This document shows, in pieces, positions 35,060 to 45,013 of a stretch of 64,000 nucleotides of DNA (position 1 is its first letter; the number at the start of each line of letters is the position of its first letter). This stretch comes from Stenotrophomonas maltophilia. GTDB taxonomy: Bacteria; Pseudomonadota; Gammaproteobacteria; Xanthomonadales; Xanthomonadaceae. The stretch spans positions 35,147 through 99,146 of the forward strand of contig NZ_QFHO01000016.1 in the NCBI RefSeq assembly GCF_004920835.1. Direction: 5' to 3'. A program made the translations under genes and the position numbers. Below the pieces are notes generated by a model. That model did no database searches, was not told where the DNA came from, and saw nothing but the letters and a program-made list of their open reading frames with translations.

Positions 35060-36478
35060 ATGACCGGGACGCCAGACGTCTTTCCGCCCGCCGCGCCGGG
35101 CGGTACCCCGCTCGTTGCCCTGCCCGCTGGTCCGCGCAAGCCTGACCAGGTCAAGGGCAAGCTGTACATCAAGACCCACGGTTGCCAGATGAACGAGTAC
35201 GACTCGGCCAAGATGGCCGACGTGCTTGCCGCCAGCGATGGCCTGGAACTGACCGACAGCCCGGACGACGCCGACGTCATCCTGGTCAACACCTGCTCCA
35301 TCCGTGAGAAGGCGCAGGAAAAGGTATTCAGCCAGCTGGGCGTGTGGAAGGGCCTGAAGAACAAGGGCCGTGAAGTCATCATCGGCGTGGGCGGCTGCGT
35401 CGCCTCGCAGGAAGGCGAAGCGATCATCAAGCGCGCGCCGTTCGTCGACCTGGTGTTCGGCCCGCAGACCCTGCACCGCCTGCCGGAACTGATCCGCGCA
35501 CGGCGCGAGCAGAAGCGTCCGCAGGTGGACATCAGCTTCCCCGAGATCGAGAAGTTCGACCGCCTGCCCGAGCCGCGCGCCGACGGTGCCTCTGCCTTCG
35601 TCTCGATCATGGAAGGCTGTTCCAAGTACTGCTCGTTCTGCGTGGTGCCTTACACCCGCGGCACCGAGGTCAGCCGCCCGTTCGAGGACGTGGTGGTGGA
35701 AGTGGCGCAGCTGGCCGCGCAGGGCGTGCGCGAGATCAACCTGCTCGGCCAGAACGTCAATGCCTACCGCGGCCCGTATGGCGACGGCGAATTTGCCGAC
35801 CTCGGCCTGCTGATCCGCACCATCGCCGAGATCGACGGTGTCGGTCGCATCCGCTTCACCACCTCGCACCCGCTGGAATTCAGCGATTCGCTGATCGATG
35901 CATTCCGCGACGTGCCGCAGCTGGCCAACTTCCTGCACCTGCCGGTGCAGGCCGGCAGCGACCGCGTGCTGTCGGCGATGAAGCGTGGTTACACCGCACT
36001 GGAATTCAAGTCGAAGATCCGCAAACTGCGCGCGGTGCGCCCGGACATCTCGATCAGCTCGGACTTCATCGTCGGCTTCCCCGGCGAGACCGATGCCGAC
36101 TTCGAGAAGACCATGAAGCTGATCGAAGACATCGGCTTCGACCACAGCTTCTCCTTCATCTATTCGCGTCGCCCGGGCACCCCGGCTGCGGACCTGGAGG
36201 ACACGATCAGCGACGCCGAGAAGCACGCACGCCTGTCGCGTCTGCAGGAACGCATCAATGCGCATGCCGCCGGCATCTCCGAGAAGATGGTCGGCACCGT
36301 GCAGACCGTGCTGGTGGAAGGTCCTTCGCGCAAGAACCCGAACGAGCTGACCGGCAAGACCGAGAACATGCGTTCGGTGAACTTCCCGGCACCGGCGCGG
36401 CTGATCGGCCAGTTCGTGGACGTGGTGATCACCGAAGCGCTGACCAATTCGCTGCGCGCGCGCGTGGTCGCGGGCTGA
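35060..36478 (+). CDS. miaB: tRNA-2-methylthio-N6-dimethylallyladenosine synthase MiaB
   Basis: Radical-SAM methylthiotransferase of 472 residues that modifies A37 of tRNAs reading UNN codons. The UPF0004 domain holds three cluster Cys (HGCQMN, NTCSIRE, GGCVAS). The radical-SAM triad is CSKYCSFC. The C-terminal TRAM domain ([22 protein letters not shown]) binds tRNA. An N-terminal extension of about 30 residues is Pro-rich. Confidence 0.96.
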   Translation: MTGTPDVFPPAAPGGTPLVALPAGPRKPDQVKGKLYIKTHGCQMNEYDSAKMADVLAASDGLELTDSPDDADVILVNTCSIREKAQEKVFSQLGVWKGLKNKGREVIIGVGGCVASQEGEAIIKRAPFVDLVFGPQTLHRLPELIRARREQKRPQVDISFPEIEKFDRLPEPRADGASAFVSIMEGCSKYCSFCVVPYTRGTEVSRPFEDVVVEVAQLAAQGVREINLLGQNVNAYRGPYGDGEFADLGLLIRTIAEIDGVGRIRFTTSHPLEFSDSLIDAFRDVPQLANFLHLPVQAGSDRVLSAMKRGYTALEFKSKIRKLRAVRPDISISSDFIVGFPGETDADFEKTMKLIEDIGFDHSFSFIYSRRPGTPAADLEDTISDAEKHARLSRLQERINAHAAGISEKMVGTVQTVLVEGPSRKNPNELTGKTENMRSVNFPAPARLIGQFVDVVITEALTNSLRARVVAG

Positions 36479-36484
36479 CCGGCA

Positions 36485-36559
36485 GGGTCGGATCCCCGCA
36501 GGGGCTCCGACCCGTTGCACCGATCATTGGGGTCAGAGCCCCTGTGGGGATCCGACCCC
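36485..36559. repeat. Two tandem GGGTCGGA-family palindromes
   Basis: GGGTCGGATCCCC-GCA-GGGGCTCCGACCC at 36485-36513 and GGGGTCAGAGCCCC-TGT-GGGGATCCGACCCC at 36529-36559, in opposite orientation. They fill the gap between the convergent miaB and ABC-permease genes. Confidence 0.8.
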
Positions 36560-36566
36560 GGCCACG

Positions 36567-37679
36567 TCAATCCAGCCGCTTGCGGAAGCGCAGGATCGCC
36601 AGCGTCATCATCACCACGATGAAGGCCAGCAGCGCCAGCGCGTCGTGCCACAGCTCCCACAGCGAGGCCCCGCGCAGCATGATGCCGCGCACCAGTCGCA
36701 GGAAATGGGTCAGCGGAAGCACCTCGGCCAGCCACTGCACCGGCCGCGGCATGCCCGCGAACGGGAACATGAAGCCCGACAGCAGGATCGACGGCAGGAA
36801 CAGGAACAGAGTCATCTGCATGGCCTGGAACTGCGAGCGTGCGCGCGTGGAAATCAGCAGGCCCAACGCCAGGTTGGCCAGCACCAGCAGCACCGCCGCC
36901 AGGTAGATGTCCAACAGGCTACCGCGGATCGGCACCTGGAACAGCCATGTGCCAAGCAGCAGCACCAGCGTAGTCTGCAGCAGGCCGATGGCCGCATAGG
37001 GCAGCACCTTGCCGACCATCAGTTCGCTGCGTGACACCGGCGTGGCGATCAGCAGTTCCATGTTGCCGCGCTCGCGTTCGCGCACCACCGCCACGGCAGT
37101 GAACATCACCAGGGTCATGGTCAGGATCACCCCGATCAGGCCCGGCACGATGTTCACTGCCGAACGCCGCTGCGGGTTGTAGAAACTGGTCACACTGATC
37201 GGACCACCGGCGATGCTGCCTTCGCGTAGTGGCCGCGTGTTGCTGGTCGGTCGTGTCTCCAGCGGCACCTGCGCCAGCTGGATCGCCGCGCTCTGTACAA
37301 CCGTGTCGCTGCCATCGACCAGCACCTGTACCGCCTCGCGTCCATCGAAACGGCGCCGCTCGAAGTCGGCCGGCACCACGATGCCGACACTGATCTCGCC
37401 ACGGCGCAACGCCTGCATCAGCTCATCAGGCGTGTAGGTGTCGCTGCGCGGCGTGATCACACCAGTGGCCACCATGTCCTGCACCAGCGCACGCGACGCC
37501 GCACTGTTGGCCTGGTCGGCGACACCGGCGTTGAGATGGCGCAGGTTGAGATTGATCGCGTAGCCGAACAGCAGCAGCTGCATTACCGGAATGCCGACGA
37601 TCATCGCCAGCGTGATGCGGTCGCGGCGCAGCTGCCGCAGTTCCTTGAGCATGATCGCCCACAGCCGGCGCAGGTTCAT
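36567..37679 (-). CDS. ABC-2 type permease
   Basis: Permease of 370 residues, YbhS/YbhR/YhhJ type. One N-terminal helix (LAMIVGIPVMQLLLFGYAI) precedes a periplasmic domain of about 150 residues. Five further helices follow from residue 180, with the conserved VRERERGNMELLIATPVSRSE loop. It is last in a three-gene exporter operon. E. coli YbhFSR has two permeases; here only one is found. It overlaps the ATPase gene by ATGA (37676-37679). Confidence 0.9.
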   Translation of the reverse strand: MNLRRLWAIMLKELRQLRRDRITLAMIVGIPVMQLLLFGYAINLNLRHLNAGVADQANSAASRALVQDMVATGVITPRSDTYTPDELMQALRRGEISVGIVVPADFERRRFDGREAVQVLVDGSDTVVQSAAIQLAQVPLETRPTSNTRPLREGSIAGGPISVTSFYNPQRRSAVNIVPGLIGVILTMTLVMFTAVAVVRERERGNMELLIATPVSRSELMVGKVLPYAAIGLLQTTLVLLLGTWLFQVPIRGSLLDIYLAAVLLVLANLALGLLISTRARSQFQAMQMTLFLFLPSILLSGFMFPFAGMPRPVQWLAEVLPLTHFLRLVRGIMLRGASLWELWHDALALLAFIVVMMTLAILRFRKRLD

Positions 37680-38623
37680 GCCGCCGGCTCCCGGCCGCGG
37701 CCGCGGGTGGCGGCCACGAAGACGTCTTCCAGGTTCGGCGCCACCGGCTCAATGCTGGCCTGCGGATCGGCACCGGCCAGTGCATGGCGCAGCTCAGCAA
37801 CATCTGCCATCTCCTCACTGCACAGCACGCGAAGCTGAGTGCCGATCTGCGCCACGCTCAGCACGCCAGGCAATGCGGCCAGCGCGCGGCTGGCCTGACG
37901 CGGTTGCACCGACGTGACCTGCAACGTGCGGCCTTGCAGCTGTGCACACAGCTCGTCCGGCGTGCCGTCGGCCACCAGTGCGCCACGATCGAGAATCGCC
38001 AGCCGGTGGCAGCGCTCGGCCTCGTCCATGTAATGGGTTGAAACCAGCACGGTGGTACCGGCGTCGGCCAGCTCGAACAGGGCCTCCCAGAAATCGCGGC
38101 GCGATTCCGGATCGACCGCACTGGTCGGCTCGTCCAGGAACAGCAGTTCCGGCCCATGTATCACCGCACCGGCCAGCGCCAGGCGCTGCTTCTGCCCACC
38201 GCTGAGGGTGCCGGCCAACTGCGGCTGCCGGTCCTGCAGGCGGTACTGCTGCAGCAGCGCTTCGATCCGCTGTCGGGCCTGCGCGCGCGGCAGGTCCTGG
38301 ATGGCGGCGAGGAATTCCAGGTTCTCGCGCACCGACAGGTCTTCGTACAGCGAGAAGCGCTGGGTCATGTAGCCGATGCGCCGGCGCAGCGCCTCTGCCT
38401 GCTCGGGCACTGCCAGTCCCAGCACCTCGATCTGCCCTGCGCTGGGTTCCAGCAGGCCGCACAGCATGCGGATGGTGGTCGACTTGCCGGACCCGTTCGG
38501 GCCCAGGAAGCCGTAGACCTGGCCGCGCGGCACGGTCAGGTCGACGTTGTCCACGGCCAGAAGTTCGCCGAAGCGACGCGTCAGCCCTCGTGCGCGGACC
38601 GCGATGTCCTCACTGGTGTTCAG
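37676..38623 (-). CDS. ABC transporter ATP-binding protein
   Basis: Cytoplasmic ATPase of the exporter. Walker A is GPNGSGKST, the signature is LSGGQKQRLALA and Walker B is LLFLDEPT with DPESRR. The conserved start of the domain (IAVRARGLTRRFGELLAVDNVDL) extends 23 codons upstream of the first GTG in frame, and this upstream part contains no ATG, GTG or TTG. The only plausible start is CTG at 38623, whose CTGA overlaps the stop of the upstream lipoprotein gene; the protein is then 315 aa. The C-terminal extension (PNLEDVFVAATRG) is typical of YbhF-like ATPases. Confidence 0.85.
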   Translation of the reverse strand: MNTSEDIAVRARGLTRRFGELLAVDNVDLTVPRGQVYGFLGPNGSGKSTTIRMLCGLLEPSAGQIEVLGLAVPEQAEALRRRIGYMTQRFSLYEDLSVRENLEFLAAIQDLPRAQARQRIEALLQQYRLQDRQPQLAGTLSGGQKQRLALAGAVIHGPELLFLDEPTSAVDPESRRDFWEALFELADAGTTVLVSTHYMDEAERCHRLAILDRGALVADGTPDELCAQLQGRTLQVTSVQPRQASRALAALPGVLSVAQIGTQLRVLCSEEMADVAELRHALAGADPQASIEPVAPNLEDVFVAATRGRGREPAA

Positions 38624-39576
38624 AAGCGCACCTGCACCGGCAACCCGGCCGGGAGCTTCTGCATGTCCGCAGCCTCGTCCACTTCGATCTCGGCCAGATA
38701 GCTCAAGCGCGCGACGTCGTCGCCGGTCAGTGCGTAGTACGGCGTGAACGAGGGCTCGCTGCGGATCGAACGCACGCGCCCCTTCAGCACGGTGCCGCCC
38801 CCTTCCAACTGCACCTGTGCGGCCTGCCCCACGGTGACCTGCAGGCGCAGCGGCTGCGGCAGGTAGACACGCGCGTAGGGACGCTCGCCGACCAGCATCA
38901 CCGCCAGCGGTGCGCCGATGGGGGCCTGGTCACCCTGCCGATACGGCAAGGCATCGACCACGCCATCGCGTGGCGCGCGCAGCTGCAGCTTCTGCAGATT
39001 GACCCCCTGCACGACCTGTTGTGCCTGTGCGGCTTCGGCGGTGGCCTGGCCCTGGGCGATGTCCTGCAAGCGACTGCCGTGCACCAGCTCCAGCCAGGCC
39101 TGCTCGGCAGCATGCACGCTGGCCTCGGCATTGCCGGCGGCGGCGCGTGCGCGGTCCAGTTCGGCGGCGGCGATCAGGCGCTGCTGCGCCAACGGCTGCA
39201 CCCGGCGGTAGTAGGCACTGGCCTCGGCGGCCTGTGCGCGCAATGCGGTCAGCTGTGCCTTTGCCTGCGCGATCTGCTCCTGGCGCGGTCCGATCTTCAG
39301 TTCTTCCAGTTGCGCCTGCGCTCGGGCCGTGTCGGCCTGAGCGGCAGCGAACTGCGCGTCGCCGCGGGCCGGGTCGAGCTGCATCAGCACCGCGCCGGCC
39401 TTGACCTGCTGGCCTTCGTGCACGTCCACCGTGGCGATTACTTCGGCTGCCGGCGCCGGCACCGTGATCCGGTCCCATTCCAGCGTGCCCAGTGCGATGG
39501 GCGGTGCCTGCCCACACCCTGCCAGCAGACCGATGCCTACCAGCCCAATTCGACGCATGCCGTTGCCCATATCCAT
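38620..39576 (-). CDS. HlyD-family efflux periplasmic adaptor, lipoprotein
   Basis: Membrane-fusion protein of 318 residues. The lipobox LLAGC-GQ at about residue 21 predicts a lipid anchor rather than a transmembrane one. Biotinyl-lipoyl halves flank a long coiled coil (residues ~75-200, with AQAKAQLTALRAQAAEASAYY). The adaptor, ATPase and permease form one operon that probably exports a drug or lipid. The ATG at 39576 has AGGGG nine bases upstream; longer in-frame extensions run into the duplicated element beyond 39647. Confidence 0.87.
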   Translation of the reverse strand: MDMGNGMRRIGLVGIGLLAGCGQAPPIALGTLEWDRITVPAPAAEVIATVDVHEGQQVKAGAVLMQLDPARGDAQFAAAQADTARAQAQLEELKIGPRQEQIAQAKAQLTALRAQAAEASAYYRRVQPLAQQRLIAAAELDRARAAAGNAEASVHAAEQAWLELVHGSRLQDIAQGQATAEAAQAQQVVQGVNLQKLQLRAPRDGVVDALPYRQGDQAPIGAPLAVMLVGERPYARVYLPQPLRLQVTVGQAAQVQLEGGGTVLKGRVRSIRSEPSFTPYYALTGDDVARLSYLAEIEVDEAADMQKLPAGLPVQVRF

Positions 39577-39646
39577 GCCAGCCCCTACTGCGACGGCGCT
39601 ACGGTGCCATGTGCTCCGTGCACCCACAATGATCCCGATCAGCCCT

Positions 39647-39747
39647 GACGGTTTTTTCACCACGGCGTGGCGAAGCCCTTGCGACAAGGGTCTGAGCCAC
39701 CTATCCACAGGTTGATTCAGCATCATTCCACAGCGGGTGTGGAAAAC
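39647..39747. repeat. 101-nt structured element, unit A
   Basis: GACGG-TTTTTT-CACCAC, then a stem-loop (inner stem CCCTTG/CAAGGG within GTGGC/GCCAC), then CTATCCACAGGTT, TCAGC, and an inverted TTCCACA-N5-TGTGGAAAAC. Its fixed blocks match unit B at 39880 without gaps. Two blocks differ by one base from the DnaA box TTATCCACA. The 502-base gap between the adaptor gene and phoH (39577-40078) holds these two units and no convincing gene. Confidence 0.7.
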
Positions 39748-39879
39748 CGGCACGGCACGCTGCCGTTGCTCGCCTGGCAGTGGAACATGCGCTGCCATCA
39801 CGATGAATCCCGGAGTGCGCTGCGAAGTAGCCTCCTTGCGACGCGTTTGTCCTTTCGATGCGGGAGCCCTTGCGGCCGT

Positions 39880-39980
39880 GACGATTTTTTCACCACCTTC
39901 TCATGAGGCTTGTGGCACAAGCACTGCAGAGGTCTATCCACAGGTTTCCTCAGCTCCCGTCCACACCGGGTGTGGAAAAC
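39880..39980. repeat. 101-nt structured element, unit B
   Basis: Copy of unit A shifted by exactly 233 bases. It has the same GACGATTTTTTCACCAC start, same CTATCCACAGGTT, TCAGC and TGTGGAAAAC blocks at identical spacing. The middle differs in sequence yet forms a stem-loop at nearly the same offset (GCTTGT/ACAAGC within ACCT/AGGT). It ends with the perfect palindrome TCCACACC-G-GGTGTGGA. Confidence 0.7.
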
Positions 39981-40078
39981 GCTGTATCGCCCTCCTGCTG
40001 GCCGTGCGCCCCGTGCGCGCGCTACCCTTGTCCTCCCTGAATACACTGCGGTGGAAGGCTTCCGCCCCACCCAAAGCA

Positions 40079-41065
40079 ATGAAAAGCATCGATCATCGAG
40101 ACTTCACCCTGTCGCCGGAAGACAACGAGCGATTGGCCAACCTGTGCGGCCCCTTCGATGGCCACCTGCGCCAGATCGAGCTGAAGCTCGGCGTGGAGAT
40201 CGCCAACCGTGGCTTCGTGTTCCGCATCAGCGGGCCGAACGAGGCCATCGTCGAGGCGCAGAAGCTGGTCGAGGCGCTGTACGCCGAAGCCGGTGAGACC
40301 ACCTTCGACAACCACGCCATCCATCTGCGCCTGGCGCAGGCCAATGTCGAGCAGATCGCCGAGCGCTCCTACGAAGCACAGGACGTGGCAATCAAGGTCA
40401 AGCGCGGCACGGTGCGCGGACGTGGCGCCAACCAGAGCCGCTACCTGCACCAGATCGCCAGCCACGACATCAACTTCGGTATCGGCCCGGCCGGCACCGG
40501 CAAGACCTTCCTGGCCGTAGCCAGCGCGGTCGAGGCGCTGAACGAGTCGCGGGTGCAGCGGCTGATCCTGGTGCGCCCGGCAGTGGAAGCCGGCGAGAAG
40601 CTGGGCTTCCTGCCCGGCGACCTGAGCCAGAAGGTCGACCCCTACCTGCGACCGCTGTACGACGCCCTGTACGAGATGATGGGTGTGGAAAAGGTGGTGA
40701 AGCTGCTCGAGCGCAACGTCATCGAGATCGCACCGCTGGCCTACATGCGCGGCCGCACGCTCAACGATGCATTCGTGATCCTGGACGAAGCACAGAACAC
40801 CACCATCGAGCAGATGAAGATGTTCCTGACCCGCCTGGGCTATGGCTCGACCGCAGTGGTCACCGGTGACCTGACCCAGACCGATCTGCCCAAGCATGTG
40901 AAGTCCGGCCTTCGCGATGCCATCGATGTGCTGCGCGAGGTCGAGGGCGTGAGCTTCACCTTCTTCGAATCCCGCGACGTGGTGCGCCACCCGCTGGTGG
41001 CGCGTATCGTCAGTGCCTACGACCGCCGCGACCTGCATCAGATCCAACCTGGAGCAACTCCATGA
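40079..41065 (+). CDS. PhoH-family ATPase (YbeZ)
   Basis: Cytoplasmic P-loop ATPase of 328 residues. The N-terminal KH-like half ([20 protein letters not shown]) precedes Walker [12 protein letters not shown] and Walker [29 protein letters not shown] is the family signature. YbeZ acts with YbeY in RNA metabolism and ribosome maturation. The ATG at 40079 begins the conserved domain; in-frame ATGs upstream would run through the repeat units. Confidence 0.92.
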   Translation: MKSIDHRDFTLSPEDNERLANLCGPFDGHLRQIELKLGVEIANRGFVFRISGPNEAIVEAQKLVEALYAEAGETTFDNHAIHLRLAQANVEQIAERSYEAQDVAIKVKRGTVRGRGANQSRYLHQIASHDINFGIGPAGTGKTFLAVASAVEALNESRVQRLILVRPAVEAGEKLGFLPGDLSQKVDPYLRPLYDALYEMMGVEKVVKLLERNVIEIAPLAYMRGRTLNDAFVILDEAQNTTIEQMKMFLTRLGYGSTAVVTGDLTQTDLPKHVKSGLRDAIDVLREVEGVSFTFFESRDVVRHPLVARIVSAYDRRDLHQIQPGATP

Positions 41066-41547
41066 CCCGTGGTCCCGTGCGACTGGACGTCGCCGTCAGT
41101 TACGCCCTGCCGCGTGCCGGCCTGCCGGCGGCCGTCAGCTTCCGCAAGTGGGTGGCCGCTGCGCTGAAGGGCCGCATCCGCGAGGCCGACCTGGCCATCC
41201 GCGTGGTCGATGCCAAGGAGGGGCAGTCGCTGAACCGCCATTACCGTGGCAAGGACTACGCCACCAACGTGCTCAGCTTCCCGGCCGAAGTGCCCGAAGG
41301 CCTGCCCAAGGGCGTGAAATTTCCACTGCTCGGTGACCTGGTGATCTGCGCACCGGTGGTGGCCCGCGAGGCCGACGAACAGGGCAAGGCACTCAACGCG
41401 CACTACGCGCACCTGACCGTGCACGGCGTGCTGCACCTGCTCGGCTGGGACCACGAAGACGACAAGGAAGCCGAGGCGATGGAACAGCTGGAGCGTGACA
41501 TCCTGGCCGAGCTCGGCATCGCCGATCCGTACGCTGGCGAGCGCTGA
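41062..41547 (+). CDS. ybeY: Endoribonuclease YbeY (rRNA maturation)
   Basis: Metal-dependent RNase of 161 residues, required for 16S rRNA 3'-end maturation. The zinc site is [11 protein letters not shown] (three His), with NVLSFPAE and [11 protein letters not shown] upstream. It overlaps phoH by ATGA (41062-41065). Confidence 0.95.
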   Translation: MTRGPVRLDVAVSYALPRAGLPAAVSFRKWVAAALKGRIREADLAIRVVDAKEGQSLNRHYRGKDYATNVLSFPAEVPEGLPKGVKFPLLGDLVICAPVVAREADEQGKALNAHYAHLTVHGVLHLLGWDHEDDKEAEAMEQLERDILAELGIADPYAGER

Positions 41548-41601
41548 GCGGGAAACGCCCCCAATGCCCCATGCCGGGGGCCAGAAACCGGAGGAACAAG
41601 G

Positions 41602-42210
41602 ATGACCTCGCACGGCAGCTTCATTCCGTTTCTGATTGGCGCCAGCCTGTTTGCCGTCCTGGTGGTGCTCGGTGCCTATGCCGTTCAACGCATCGGCGCC
41701 CGTGATCCCGCCGGCAGCCACTGGCTGCTGCGCGGCCTGGCCCTGCTGTCGCCCGTCTGTCTGCTGATCGGGCTGGCGATCGGCTTGATCGGCCCGCATC
41801 TCACCGGCGAACGCGAGCCGGTCCATCTTCCCGGAATGTGGGAAACGTCGATGGTGCTGGTGCTGGTGGGTGCACTGACCCTTCCGGTCCTGTGGCGAAT
41901 GATCCTGCACCGCCGTCTGGGCCGCTCCGTAAACGCGCTGCCGTTCTTCCATGCCAGCCGCACCGCGCTGCTGGTGCTGTTCGTGCTGGCCGTGATCTAC
42001 ATGAAAGTGGCCAGGATCGCGGCAGCGGAACTGATGCCCTGGCTGACCAGCCCGGGCCTGTGGCCGACCGTGGCGCGCATCGCGGGGCAGTTGATGCAGG
42101 TCGCCATGCTTGCGGTCGTGCTGACCCTGTCGCTGATGGTCGTACGGCGGGCGATGGTCGGCTTCCTGCGCCTTCTCACCCGGCCTTCCGGGCGTTCGCC
42201 GGAGCTATGA
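41602..42210 (+). CDS. Integral membrane protein of unknown function
   Basis: Protein of 202 residues with five or six hydrophobic helices, including FLIGASLFAVLVVLGAYAV at the N-terminus and MLAVVLTLSLMVVRRAMVG near the end. No motif points to a function. An AGGAACAAGG site precedes the ATG. It is in the phoH-corA gene group but separated from ybeY by 54 bases. Confidence 0.7.
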   Translation: MTSHGSFIPFLIGASLFAVLVVLGAYAVQRIGARDPAGSHWLLRGLALLSPVCLLIGLAIGLIGPHLTGEREPVHLPGMWETSMVLVLVGALTLPVLWRMILHRRLGRSVNALPFFHASRTALLVLFVLAVIYMKVARIAAAELMPWLTSPGLWPTVARIAGQLMQVAMLAVVLTLSLMVVRRAMVGFLRLLTRPSGRSPEL

Positions 42211-42238
42211 TGGCGGCCCCCGACCACGGAAACCGCTC

Positions 42239-42814
42239 GTGTCATTGCGCTGCTGCCTGCCCCTGCTGTGTGCCCTTGCGGCCCCGTCTGCCGTCGCCTC
42301 CAGCCTGGACCTGCCGGCGCTGATCGAATGCCGCCAGGGTATGGCCGAGTACGCCGCACTGGCACCGCTGCTGGCCGACCCGCTGAAAGCCGTGGCCCAG
42401 GGCCTGCAGCCGCTGCCGCAGGGCAACCAGTTCATGAGCGAGTACCGCCTGGCCCAGCCGATCAGCGTATTTGGCACAGTCACCGAGCGGGTGGCCGTGG
42501 CCGGCGCCAGCATCATGGCCGTCCTCGACCAGGCCGACCCGCGGCCGCTGGCCAAGCAGCTGGAACTGGAGACCGGCTACGACCAGGACGGCAAGTTCAT
42601 GGCCGGGCGCGAGCTGGTCAGCCGCGATATGACCGACCCGAAGACCGGCGAGGCCCAGATCGAGTCGATCATCCTCAGCGTCTCCACCGTGGCCTCCCAC
42701 CCCGGCAAGACCCTGGCCGGCTGCACCTACAGCCTGGACCTGCCCGAGGAGGAAGCCCCCCGGCCCGAACTGGCCCCACCGCCGATCACTGGACCGGGCA
42801 GCGTCGGTAACTGA
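42239..42814 (+). CDS. Exported hypothetical protein
   Basis: Protein of 191 residues with a GTG start and a signal peptide (LRCCLPLLCALAAPSAVAS-S). The middle (EYRLAQPISVFGTVTERVAVAGASIMAVL) is a beta-rich unknown; a Cys pair (IECRQG and LAGCTYS) may form a disulfide. The C-terminus is Pro/Glu-rich. It is likely specific to Xanthomonadaceae. No function is assigned. Confidence 0.7.
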   Translation: MSLRCCLPLLCALAAPSAVASSLDLPALIECRQGMAEYAALAPLLADPLKAVAQGLQPLPQGNQFMSEYRLAQPISVFGTVTERVAVAGASIMAVLDQADPRPLAKQLELETGYDQDGKFMAGRELVSRDMTDPKTGEAQIESIILSVSTVASHPGKTLAGCTYSLDLPEEEAPRPELAPPPITGPGSVGN

Positions 42815-42848
42815 CAGGCCGCCACATCCTGCTAGACTTGGGCCAACG

Positions 42849-42872
42849 CCCGGCCTGCCGGGTGCCTTTTTT
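42849..42872 (+). terminator. Hairpin plus T6 just before corC
   Basis: CCCGG-CCTG-CCGGG followed by TGCC and six T, ending six bases before the corC ATG. It may end transcription of the upstream gene, or act as an attenuator if a promoter-like pair (CTGACA, 16 bases, TAGACT at 42811-42838) drives corC. Confidence 0.55.
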
Positions 42873-42878
42873 CCAGAG

Positions 42879-43756
<878 letters not shown>

Positions 43757-43760
<4 letters not shown>

Positions 43761-45007
43761 AGCGCCGCGGCCTGATCCTGACGCTGTGGCTGGCACTGTG
43801 CGTGCTGGCCATGGGCCTGCCGCTGGCCGCCTTCGCGCAGCCTGCGGCAGCCGCGCCTGCCGTACCCGCGACCCACGCCGAAGCCCCTGCCCCGCGCATC
43901 GGCGTGGTGACCATGCAGCCGGGCACGGTGTTCTTCGAACGCTTCGGCCATGACGCCATCGTGGTGCTTGATCCGGTCAGCGGCGAGGCGACCTCCTACA
44001 ACTTCGGCTACTTCGACCCGTCCGAGGACGATTTCATCAGCCGCTTCGCACGCGGCGACATGATGTATTACCTGGTGGCGCTGCCGTTGCAGCAGGACCT
44101 GTCGTACTACGACGAGACCGGCCGTGGCGCCAGCGTGCAGTGGCTGGACCTGCGCCCGGACCAGGCACGTGCGCTGGCCGCCGATCTGGCCGAGCGGGCC
44201 AAGCCGGAAAACGCGCGCTACCACTACGACTACTACACCGCCAACTGCGCGACGATGGTGCGCGACACGGTGGACAAGGCACTCGGCGGTGGCCTGCACT
44301 CGCAGCTGTCGGGCCGCTCGCGTGGCAATACCTACCGCAGTGAATCGGTTCGCCTGGCATCGCCGGCACCGTGGATGTGGCTGGGCTTCGATGTAGGCCT
44401 TGGGCCGTTCGCCGACCAGCCGCTGTCGCGCTGGCAGGAAGCCTTCGTACCGATGCGCCTGGCAGATGCACTGCGCCAGGCACGCAACAGCGATGGCCGT
44501 CCGCTGGTGCAGTCCGAACAGGAACTGCTGCCGCACCGCATCGACCCGGAGCCGAAGGAGTTCGCACGCCGTTGGTGGCCGTGGCTGCTGTGCGGCCTGG
44601 TAATCGCCGCTGGCGTGCTGGCGCTGCGCAACCGCCCGCGCCTGCTGGCGGGGCTGGCCCTGCCGTTCTGGCTGCTGTGCGCCCTGTTCGGTGGCGTGCT
44701 GGTGTTCCTGTGGGGCTTCAGCATCCACTACGCCGCATGGGCCAACCGCAACCTGCTGTTGCTCTCGCCGCTGGCGGTGCTGCTGCTGCCGGGTGCGATC
44801 GCCCTGCTGCGCCGACGTGTGCCGGGCCGCATGTTCAGGATCGTGCTGTGGCTGCTGGCGGTACAGGCCGTAGCCGCGCTGGTGCTGCACTGGCTGAGCC
44901 TGCAGGCGCAGTACAACGTGCAGTGGATCGTGCTGCTGCTGCCGGTCCATGTGGCCCTGGCCTGGGTACTGGGCCGGCGTCCTCACTTGTCGGAAACACG
45001 GCACTGA
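43757..45007 (+). CDS. DUF4105-domain membrane protein
   Basis: Protein of 416 residues with signal peptide (LALCVLAMGLPLAAFA-Q). The DUF4105 domain has FFERFGHDAIVV, YNFGYFDP and YDYYTANCATMVRD, with a Cys/His arrangement typical of NlpC/P60-like membrane peptidases. Four transmembrane helices follow from about residue 275. The start is TTG at 43757, in the overlap TTGA with corC. DUF4105 proteins are poorly characterised; envelope remodelling is a guess. Confidence 0.85.
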
Positions 45008-45013
45008 CGCACG

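Noticed and set aside
36485..36559. Ordinary intrinsic terminators for miaB and the exporter operon
   Set aside because: Strong stems but no T tract, and the core recurs elsewhere, so a repeat family is the better description.
39798..40079. Minus-strand frame of 93 codons across the repeat units
   Set aside because: Its similarity to the frame upstream of the HlyD gene is explained by the duplicated 101-nt element, not by a protein.
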